Positions 1 through 5,081 of a stretch of DNA of 5,081 nucleotides are shown piece after piece. The translations under genes were made by a program, and so were the position numbers. Source of the DNA: Candidatus Sediminicultor tertius (GTDB taxonomy: Bacteria > Atribacterota > Phoenicimicrobiia > Phoenicimicrobiales > Phoenicimicrobiaceae). Positions within the stretch are counted from its first letter, which is position 1. Each line of letters opens with the position of its first letter. The stretch covers positions 1 to 5,081 of the forward strand of contig DPXH01000127.1 in the NCBI GenBank assembly GCA_003527405.1. Reading direction: 5' to 3'. The notes under the pieces are model-generated. The model was not told where the DNA came from, searched no databases, and saw nothing but the letters and a program-made list of their open reading frames with translations.

Positions 1-1248
1 AGAACCTGTGATCCGGCTACTGCCTCTGATTATGCTTACGTACTTTACATTATTAAAGGGGCTAAAGAAGTAAACACTGGTGAGATAACTGATCTAAGTC
101 ATATAGGGGTAAAGGCAATAGATGATTATACTATTCAATTTGCTTTAAATCATCCTGCCGGTTATTTCCCTGCCATTGCCGGAATGTGGGTAGTTCGACC
201 TGTTCCTAGATGGACTATTGAAAAATATGGCGAAAAATGGACTGAACCGGAAAATATTGTCACCAATGGTCCTTACCTTTTGACAAAGTGGGCTCATGAA
301 GACGAACTAATTATGGAGAAAAATCCTGATTATCCTGAGGCCGATAAGGTACAGATAGAAAAGATTCATTGTGTGATGATTGTAGAAGCTTCTACTGCTA
401 TGGCTATGTATGAAGACGGGAAATTGGATTCTGTAGGAGTTCCCTTAGATGATATGGACAGAGTAAAAACAGATCCCGTATTAAGCAAAGAACTGACCAT
501 TGCGCCTTATCTTTGTACTTACTATTACGGATTTAATAATAGTAAACCACCAATGGATAATCCTTTAGTTCGCAAGGCATTTTCTGCTGCCATTGATAGA
601 CAATCTTTAATAGACTATATTACTAAAGGAAATCAAATACCTGCTACTACCTTCGCCTGCCCGGGCATCTTTGGTCATGTACCACCTTCAGAAGGAATTG
701 GTATAGGATTTGATCCGGAAGCGGCCAGAAAATATTTGGCGGATGCCGGATATCCTGGAGGAAAAGGCTTGCCGGAAATTACTTTGATGTTTAATACTTC
801 CGAAGGCCATCGTAAAATTGCCCAGGCAATTCAGCAGATGTGGAAAGAACATTTAGGAGTAGAGGTTAATTTGACTAACCAGGAATGGAAAGTATATCTT
901 AAGACTTTAAGTGAGGATGCTCCTCAGATCTTCCGTTTGGGTTGGTGTGCAGATTACCCTGATGCTAACAATTGGGTTTATGAAGTTTTCCACTCTACTG
1001 ATAGTGACAACAGAATTCAATGGCATAATGCGGAATTTGATAGGGTAGTGGAAGAGGCAGCTCGTGAATCTGACCCCGCGAAGAGGTTAGAACTCTACAA
1101 GAGAGCAGAACAGATTCTCTGTGAAGAAGAAGCTGCCATGGCTCCTATCTATTTCTACACCATAGTAAATATTACCAAACCTTATCTGCAACGTACTTTT
1201 GCTCCGATGGGTGGAGAACATATTAGAGATTGGAGAATTACGAAATAA
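1..1248 (+). CDS. Peptide ABC transporter substrate-binding protein, family 5 (DppA/OppA type), 5'-partial
   Basis: This is the solute-receptor subunit of a dipeptide/oligopeptide-type ABC importer, acting outside the cytoplasmic membrane. The frame is open from base 1, and 415 residues are visible before the TAA at 1246-1248. The ATG at 184 is not the start, because the upstream codons already read as family sequence (RTCDPATASDYAYVLY, then a GAKEV segment). The signal peptide and roughly the first 100-150 residues lie outside the window. Family hallmarks, numbered from base 1, are TNGPYLL (about 88-94), the NPLVRKAFSAAIDR helix (about 187-200), FDPEAARKYLADAGYPGG (about 238-255) and GWCADYPDANNW (314-325). 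The C-terminus looks complete. The two permeases downstream support the transporter role. The true ligand cannot be read from sequence: the family also carries oligosaccharides, nickel and other solutes. An intrinsic terminator follows the stop. The family call is firm; peptide specificity is inference. Confidence 0.93.
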   Translation, partial: RTCDPATASDYAYVLYIIKGAKEVNTGEITDLSHIGVKAIDDYTIQFALNHPAGYFPAIAGMWVVRPVPRWTIEKYGEKWTEPENIVTNGPYLLTKWAHEDELIMEKNPDYPEADKVQIEKIHCVMIVEASTAMAMYEDGKLDSVGVPLDDMDRVKTDPVLSKELTIAPYLCTYYYGFNNSKPPMDNPLVRKAFSAAIDRQSLIDYITKGNQIPATTFACPGIFGHVPPSEGIGIGFDPEAARKYLADAGYPGGKGLPEITLMFNTSEGHRKIAQAIQQMWKEHLGVEVNLTNQEWKVYLKTLSEDAPQIFRLGWCADYPDANNWVYEVFHSTDSDNRIQWHNAEFDRVVEEAARESDPAKRLELYKRAEQILCEEEAAMAPIYFYTIVNITKPYLQRTFAPMGGEHIRDWRITK

Positions 1249-1275
1249 CAGAGTTTAAGAAAGATTAATTTTTTT

Positions 1276-1328
1276 AAAATAGCCATGCATCCTTAAATAA
1301 AAATAAGGGGATTGCGTGGCTATTTTTT
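1276..1328 (+). terminator. Rho-independent terminator after the substrate-binding protein gene
   Basis: A long hairpin begins 27 bases after the stop codon. The left arm, 1276-1295 (AAAATAGCCATGCATCCTTA), pairs with the right arm at about 1304-1326 (TAAGGGGATTGCG, then TGGCTATTTT). There is one G-T wobble and a few bulged bases, with an A-rich loop at 1296-1303. The right arm runs into a T tract (1323-1328). The 10-base outer arm AAAATAGCCA/TGGCTATTTT is perfect. This should end the binding-protein transcript before the permease genes, although partial read-through is possible. Confidence 0.85.
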
Positions 1329-1350
1329 GCCTTTATTTTTTTCCATTTTA

Positions 1351-1359
1351 TGATATAAT
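1351..1359 (+). promoter_or_regulatory. Candidate extended -10 promoter for the permease genes
   Basis: TGATATAAT is an exact TGn plus TATAAT extended -10 element, placed just after the terminator and about 100 bases before the first permease start. No good -35 lies at the standard distance: TTGCCT at 1327-1332 would leave a 21-base spacer, and the hexamer at 17 bases is poor. An extended -10 can work with a weak -35. In such AT-rich DNA a chance match is possible, but the position between a terminator and a new gene favours a real sigma-70-type promoter. Confidence 0.5.
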
Positions 1360-1378
1360 ATTTTGGTAACATTCTAAG

Positions 1379-1410
1379 AGATAAATTAATTATTCTTTTT
1401 TTATTTATCT
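1379..1410. repeat. Short inverted repeat in the permease-gene leader
   Basis: AGATAAAT (1379-1386) and ATTTATCT (1403-1410) form a perfect 8-base inverted repeat around a 16-base AT-only-plus-one-C spacer. It lies just downstream of the candidate promoter, where an operator or a weak leader hairpin could sit. The stem has only one G-C pair, so as RNA it would be unstable. The function is unknown and chance is quite possible in this AT-rich spacer. Confidence 0.3.
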
Positions 1411-1459
1411 AATGTTGTAGTATAAACTTAATAAAAATTTAAAAAAAAAGGAGGAAAAT

Positions 1460-2377
1460 ATGATCAATTATATTATTAGGAGAGTTTTATGGGCTATACC
1501 GGTTTTATTGATAATATCTTTAGTGACTTTTGGTTTAGCCCATGTTATTCCTGGAGGGCCCTTCGATAAAGAAAAACCATTACCAGCGGAGATTATTGCC
1601 AACTTAGAAGCTTACTATGGTTTAGATGACCCTTTATGGAAACAATACACTGATTATCTATGGAACGCCCTTCATGGTGATTTCGGTCCTTCTTATTCTT
1701 CTCGAGGCAGGACGGTAAATGATATTATAAGCGCACATTTTCCCGTTTCAGCCCAATTAGGGGTATTAGCTTTAATGGTAGCTATGGTGGTGGGGATTCC
1801 TCTGGGGATGGTTTCTGCCCTAAAACAAAATTCTTTTATAGATTATTTCTGTATGTTCTTTGCTTTATTGGGGGTTTCTGTTCCGGCAATGACTTTAGGA
1901 CCTCTGCTAATCTGGTTTTTTGCTTTAAAATTGCATATCTTACCTGTAGCCCGATGGGGAACCTGGCAGCAGGCAATTATGCCTGCCTTTACATTAGGCA
2001 TAGGAGGTGCTGCTATTTTAGCAAGGTTAACCAGAGCGAGCATGCTGCAGGTGATTAGAGAAGATTACATCAGGACGGCAAGATCAAAGGGAGTCTCAGA
2101 AAAAAATGTCACCGTCCATCACGCGCTGAAAAATGCCCTTATTCCGGTGGTAACTGTAATAGGTCCCATGTTTGCTGCCTTGGTTACCGGCTCTTTAATT
2201 GTAGAGCAGATATTTGCTATCCCGGGTTGTGGAAAATATTTTATTACCAGCATTACCAATCGAGATTATCCCGTGGTTTTAGGCATTATGTTGCTTTATG
2301 CAGTTTTGATAATTGCAGCAAATCTATTGGTTGATATCACCTATGGATGGATTGACCCTCGGATTAAATATACTTAG
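1460..2377 (+). CDS. dppB: Peptide ABC transporter permease, DppB/OppB type
   Basis: This is one of two channel-forming inner-membrane subunits of a dipeptide/oligopeptide-type importer. At 305 residues it has the usual family length. The start is well supported: AAGGAGG at 1448-1454 sits 5 bases before the ATG, and the protein opens with the typical MINYIIRRVLWAIPVL. Predicted membrane segments lie at about 9-30, 97-119, 131-156, 172-190, 230-250 and 273-293. The region at 31-95 is the usual extracytoplasmic segment (GLDDPLWKQYTDYL, then GDFGPSY). The cytoplasmic EAA loop that docks on the ATPase is at about 201-229 (DYIRTARSKG, ending NALIP). The C-terminal VDITYGWIDPRIKY is a standard family ending. 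The gene is followed after 31 bases by the partner permease, so the two are very likely co-transcribed. The dppB label means family type; oppB or another substrate variant is equally possible. Confidence 0.92.
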   Translation: MINYIIRRVLWAIPVLLIISLVTFGLAHVIPGGPFDKEKPLPAEIIANLEAYYGLDDPLWKQYTDYLWNALHGDFGPSYSSRGRTVNDIISAHFPVSAQLGVLALMVAMVVGIPLGMVSALKQNSFIDYFCMFFALLGVSVPAMTLGPLLIWFFALKLHILPVARWGTWQQAIMPAFTLGIGGAAILARLTRASMLQVIREDYIRTARSKGVSEKNVTVHHALKNALIPVVTVIGPMFAALVTGSLIVEQIFAIPGCGKYFITSITNRDYPVVLGIMLLYAVLIIAANLLVDITYGWIDPRIKYT

Positions 2378-2391
2378 GATTATTACAAAAT

Positions 2392-2411
2392 AAGGAGGAT
2401 GTATTATCTTG
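2392..2411 (+). promoter_or_regulatory. Ribosome binding site that fixes a TTG start for the second permease
   Basis: AAGGAGG at 2392-2398 is a full Shine-Dalgarno sequence, with 10 bases to the TTG at 2409. An in-frame TAA at 2391-2393 blocks any start further upstream, and the first in-frame ATG is codon 33, too late to keep the N-terminal region. The ATG at 2399, touching the Shine-Dalgarno, is out of frame and stops after 14 codons. TTG 2409 is therefore the best start; ATT 2403 is a remote alternative. Confidence 0.75.
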
Positions 2412-3377
2412 GAAGTAAAATTAAAAGAAAAAGAGAAGTTTGAGGATGAAACAGTTATCTTGGAGAGACCTGAGGTAAATCTATGGAAAGATGCCTTTCG
2501 AAGAATGTGTAAAAATAAAATGGCTGTACTGGGTGCGATAATCGTTACGGTCTTGTTTATTCTTGCTATTTTTGCTCCTTATATTGCTCCTTATCATTAT
2601 GCAGAAGGCAGCCTTATAAATAATTATGCTAAACCAGGTACCAAATATTTATTGGGAGCAGATTTTATGGGCAGAGATCTCTTAAGTAGGATTATTTATG
2701 GTACCAGAATATCGTTGAGTGTAGGAATAGTCGGGGCTGTTACTGCTTTTATAATCGGAGTGTTTTACGGAGTTGTTTCGGGGTATTATGGCGGTAAAGT
2801 CGATAATATTATGATGCGCTTTGTGGATATTATGTATGGTTTCCCCACTTTGTTATTAATTATTTTATTGATGGTGCTCTTTAAATCTACTTTTGCTATA
2901 GCTACTCCCGGGACTTTTGCCGGATACCTGAATACTATTGACAGGGCTTTTGGTGGACTATTTTTTATCTTCATTGGCATAGGAGTTACTGCCTGGATTG
3001 GAATGGCCAGAATTGCCCGGGGAATGGCGCTGTCCTTACGGGAAAAGGAATTTGTAGAAGCTGCTCGGGCAACAGGAAACAGTAATTTACAAATAATATT
3101 AAAACATGTATTACCCAATTTAATAGGTCCCTGTATTGTAAGAGTAACCCTGGCAATACCCGGATATATTACTTTTGAAGCATTTTTGAGTTTTATTGGT
3201 TTAGGAGTGAATCCTCCTACCCCGAGCTGGGGAATGTTAATTTCAGAAGGATATCAGGCAATGCGTTCTTATCCTCATTTGGCCATATACCCCGGATTAG
3301 CCCTGGCTATCACCATGATGGCTTTTAATTTTATGGGTGATGGATTACGCGACGCTTTGGATCCACGAATGAAATAG
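2409..3377 (+). CDS. dppC: Peptide ABC transporter permease, DppC/OppC type
   Basis: This is the second channel subunit, expected to pair with the DppB-like protein in the cytoplasmic membrane. It has 322 residues with a TTG start. A charged cytoplasmic N-tail (1-38) leads into the first membrane segment (about 39-61). The DppC/OppC signature LLGADFMGRDLLSRIIYGTR is at 81-100. Further membrane segments lie at about 102-124, 133-158, 182-199, 242-264 and 292-309. The ATPase-docking EAA loop is at 217-237 (EAARATG, ending HVLPN). The family features FLSFIGLGVNPPTPSWG (259-275) and the GDGLRDALDPRMK ending are intact. The loop at about 159-182 looks longer than the tight turn common in this family. 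The gene follows dppB closely and ends 9 bases before a tRNA gene. No ATPase gene follows, so DppD/DppF-type subunits must be encoded elsewhere. The family is certain; the substrate is not. Confidence 0.92.
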   Translation: MEVKLKEKEKFEDETVILERPEVNLWKDAFRRMCKNKMAVLGAIIVTVLFILAIFAPYIAPYHYAEGSLINNYAKPGTKYLLGADFMGRDLLSRIIYGTRISLSVGIVGAVTAFIIGVFYGVVSGYYGGKVDNIMMRFVDIMYGFPTLLLIILLMVLFKSTFAIATPGTFAGYLNTIDRAFGGLFFIFIGIGVTAWIGMARIARGMALSLREKEFVEAARATGNSNLQIILKHVLPNLIGPCIVRVTLAIPGYITFEAFLSFIGLGVNPPTPSWGMLISEGYQAMRSYPHLAIYPGLALAITMMAFNFMGDGLRDALDPRMK

Positions 3378-3386
3378 GCTTCTTGT

Positions 3387-3462
3387 GCGCCCGTAGCTCA
3401 ATGGATAGAGCAGGGGCTTCCTAAGCCCTTGGTTGGAAGTTCGACTCTTCTCGGGCGTACCA
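3387..3462 (+). tRNA. tRNA-Arg, anticodon CCT
   Basis: A complete cloverleaf of 76 bases including encoded CCA. The acceptor arm GCGCCCG pairs with CGGGCGT, with a G-T at the first pair. The D arm is GCTC/GAGC with loop AATGGATA. The anticodon arm is GGGGC/GCCCT, with one G-T pair, and loop TTCCTAA puts CCT at 3420-3422. The variable loop is TGGTT. The T arm GGAAG/CTTCT holds loop TTCGACT. The discriminator is A and CCA is at 3460-3462. The A in the D loop after GG fits the A20 identity element known for arginine tRNAs. It would read AGG codons. It starts 9 bases after the dppC stop with no terminator between, so it may be carried on the permease transcript and cut out, and it lies upstream of argS, whose product would charge it. 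Confidence 0.95.
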
Positions 3463-3471
3463 TACTTAAAA

Positions 3472-3502
3472 TTGTTTATCTAAAATAATTAAATTGTATA
3501 AA
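3472..3502 (+). promoter_or_regulatory. Possible promoter for argS
   Basis: TTGTTT (3472-3477) and TATAAA (3497-3502) resemble -35 and -10 boxes but have a 19-base spacer, longer than the preferred 17. They lie just after the tRNA, about 87 bases before the argS start. The spacer is so AT-rich that such matches are expected by chance, and argS could equally be read through from upstream. No T-box antiterminator sequence is visible in the leader. Confidence 0.3.
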
Positions 3503-3550
3503 AATTTCCTTAAACGAAATATTTTGGATGGAAAAAGTTTTAAGTTTTGA

Positions 3551-3570
3551 ACTAACGACTAACGACTAAT
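3551..3570 (+). repeat. Short tandem repeat, unit ACTAACG, in the argS leader
   Basis: Two exact copies of ACTAACG (3551-3557 and 3558-3564) are followed by a partial third, ACTAAT (3565-3570). The repeat ends 18 bases before the argS ATG. It stands out from the surrounding A/T runs. It may be a simple slippage repeat; a regulatory role is not shown. Confidence 0.65.
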
Positions 3571-3588
3571 TTATTAGAGGATTTTTAA

Positions 3589-5081
3589 ATGAAAATTGAT
3601 TTAGCTGACCAAATTAAAGAGATATTGTTGGGTTCTATCGAAAAAAATATTAAGCAGAGTAATTTCCAGATCGAGGATGTTCCCAAGATAATATTCTTAA
3701 CTCCTAAAAATAAATCTCATGGAGATTTATCCACTAATATTGCTATGCAATTAGCTCGAGAATTAAGGGCAAAACCCTTAGATGTGGCTAATTTTATTGT
3801 AAATAATTTAGATATTCAGGGCACAATTGTAGATAAAGTCAAAATTGCCGGCCCGGGTTTTATAAATTTTTGGTTGAGTGAAAATTGGCTATATAAGGTT
3901 ATAGATGAAATTAGGGAGCAAGGAGAGGATTATGGTAAAGTAAATTTAGGTAAAGGAAAAAGGGTCCAAGTAGAATTTGTCAGCGTTAATCCCACCGGTC
4001 CCTTGCATGTCGGTCATGGAAAATGTGCAGCAGTAGGAGATGCGTTAAGCAGTATATTAAAAGCAGCAGGATATGAAGTAGAAAAAGAATACTATATCAA
4101 TGACCAGGGAAGACAGATTGACCTCTTAGGGCGATCAGTTCAAGTAAGATATAATAACCTTTTGGGGGAAAAGAAAGAATTTCCCGCTGATGGCTATAAA
4201 GGCGAATATATTATTGATATAGCTAAAGAAGTTATAGATAAATTTCAAGATAAGTACAAAGGAAGAGATGATAAAGAAACCCATGAGTTTTTTAAAGAGT
4301 TTACTTTAGAAAAAATTTTATCAGGAATTAAAAAAGATTTAAAAGATTTTGGAGTAGAATTTGATGTTTGGTTTAGTGAAAGATCACTTTATAAACATAA
4401 TAAACTTCAAGAAGTTATAGAATTACTCAAGCAGAGGGGTTTTCTTTATGAAAAAGAGGGTGCACTCTGGTTAAAGTCCACTGACTTTGGCGACGAAAAA
4501 GACAGGGTAGTAATTCGGGAAAATAATATTCCCACTTATTTTGCTTCTGATATTGTTTATCATCAAAATAAGCATCAGCGAGGGTTTGATAAGGTAATAG
4601 ATATTTGGGGTGCTGACCACCATGGTTATATTAAAAGGATGAAAGCAGCAGCACAAGCTTTGGGTTACCCCGAAGGTTTTTTGGATGTATTAATCGTGCA
4701 GTTTGTAACTTTAATAAAAGATGGCAAAGAAGTAGGAATGTCTACTCGAGGAGGAGAATTTGTTACCCTAAGAGATTTAATACGAGAAGTGGGCAAAGAT
4801 GTGGCTCGTTATTTCTTTTTGATGAGGAGTTATGATAGTCATACGGAGTTTGACTTAGATGTGGCTAAATCTCAATCTATGGAAAACCCCGTATATTATA
4901 TTCAGTATGCTTATGCGCGGATATGTAGTATAATAAAAAAAGCTGAACAAGAAGGAATAAAAATCGATAAAAACAAAGAAATTAATCTCCGCTTATTGGA
5001 TAAAGAGGAAGAGATTGAATTGATTAAAAAACTATCTTCCTTAAAAGAAGTGGTTAGAAAGAGTGCCTTAACCTGGAAGCC
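3589..5081 (+). CDS. argS: Arginyl-tRNA synthetase (ArgRS), 3'-partial
   Basis: A class I aminoacyl-tRNA synthetase that joins arginine to tRNA-Arg in the cytoplasm using ATP. The frame is open from ATG 3589 to the window edge, 497 residues. Full ArgRS is usually about 550-580, so only the end of the C-terminal anticodon-binding domain is missing. AGAGG at 3576-3580, 8 bases upstream, supports the start. The N-terminal ArgRS-specific domain is at about 1-110, with the conserved HGDLSTN at 44-50. The catalytic Rossmann core follows, with EFVSVNPTGPLHVGHGK at 129-145, in which HVGH (140-143) is the class I HIGH motif. Next come EYYINDQGRQ soon after and DIWGADHHGYIKRMKAA from 338. The KMSK-loop equivalent is GMSTR (383-387), leading into GGEFVTL. 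The DALR-type helical domain begins near NPVYYIQYAYAR (433-444). No frameshift is seen. The tRNA-Arg gene just upstream is a matching substrate. The identification is very secure. Confidence 0.96.
   Translation, partial: MKIDLADQIKEILLGSIEKNIKQSNFQIEDVPKIIFLTPKNKSHGDLSTNIAMQLARELRAKPLDVANFIVNNLDIQGTIVDKVKIAGPGFINFWLSENWLYKVIDEIREQGEDYGKVNLGKGKRVQVEFVSVNPTGPLHVGHGKCAAVGDALSSILKAAGYEVEKEYYINDQGRQIDLLGRSVQVRYNNLLGEKKEFPADGYKGEYIIDIAKEVIDKFQDKYKGRDDKETHEFFKEFTLEKILSGIKKDLKDFGVEFDVWFSERSLYKHNKLQEVIELLKQRGFLYEKEGALWLKSTDFGDEKDRVVIRENNIPTYFASDIVYHQNKHQRGFDKVIDIWGADHHGYIKRMKAAAQALGYPEGFLDVLIVQFVTLIKDGKEVGMSTRGGEFVTLRDLIREVGKDVARYFFLMRSYDSHTEFDLDVAKSQSMENPVYYIQYAYARICSIIKKAEQEGIKIDKNKEINLRLLDKEEEIELIKKLSSLKEVVRKSALTWK

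Noticed and set aside
184..186. ATG as the start of the binding-protein gene
   Set aside because: The same frame is open to base 1 and encodes typical family sequence, so this Met is internal.
1843..2043. Reverse-strand open frame of 66 codons
   Set aside because: It lies wholly inside the dppB coding region opposite strongly conserved permease sequence, has no ribosome site of note and resembles no family.
2399..2443. ATG beside the Shine-Dalgarno giving a 14-codon leader peptide before dppC
   Set aside because: The ATG directly touches the AGGAGG, leaving no spacing for initiation. The codons show no attenuator-like pattern.
2786..3118. Reverse-strand open frame of 110 codons
   Set aside because: It is antisense to dppC, including the conserved EAA loop. 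Its composition is that of a mirrored membrane protein and it has no recognisable domain.
3502..3525. Hairpin AAATTTC / GAAATATTT after the tRNA as a terminator
   Set aside because: The stem has a single G-C pair and a bulge and ends in only four T bases. It is too weak to call, though it could contribute to 3' end formation of the tRNA transcript.
3463..3588. T-box riboswitch controlling argS
   Set aside because: The spacer is short and lacks the conserved T-box sequence and a specifier stem-loop or terminator.
3440..3600. tRNA 3' end used as an integration site for a mobile element
   Set aside because: No integrase, no duplicated tRNA 3' end and no change in gene type are seen; housekeeping argS follows directly.
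4471..4656. Reverse-strand open frame of 61 codons
   Set aside because: It is antisense to the conserved catalytic core of argS and is best explained as a shadow frame.

Overview
The window reads as ordinary chromosome from an AT-rich bacterium. By eye the GC content is in the thirties, with strong AAGGAGG ribosome sites, A/T-ending codons and very AT-rich spacers. This fits a low-GC anaerobe of the Firmicutes/Clostridia or a similar deep-branching lineage. I cannot place it more precisely from this sequence. All genes are on the + strand and all belong to well-known families. I found no phage, insertion sequence, CRISPR array or undescribed system.

Region by region: bases 1-1248 hold the 3' three-quarters or so of a family 5 (DppA/OppA-type) peptide-binding protein, cut by the left window edge. 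A convincing intrinsic terminator follows at 1276-1328, then an extended -10 promoter candidate near 1351-1359. Next come two inner-membrane permease genes of the same ABC transporter class, dppB/oppB-like (1460-2377) and dppC/oppC-like (2409-3377, TTG start). Only 9 bases after the second permease lies a complete tRNA-Arg with anticodon CCT and encoded CCA (3387-3462). A 126-base AT-rich spacer with a short 7-base tandem repeat leads into argS, arginyl-tRNA synthetase (3589 to the right edge, incomplete at the 3' end). The six-frame translation misses argS only because it has no stop inside the window.

How they work together: the binding protein would capture peptides (or another solute carried by this family) outside the membrane and hand them to a channel formed by the two permeases. 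The two ATPase subunits (DppD/DppF type) that normally power this transporter are not here. They may lie upstream of the binding protein or elsewhere. The terminator and promoter between the binding protein and the permeases suggest separate control of the two parts. The second half is a translation module: a tRNA-Arg gene directly upstream of the enzyme that charges it. The points most worth a second look are this tRNA-Arg/argS pairing, the tRNA gene abutting the permease gene, and the missing ATPases.
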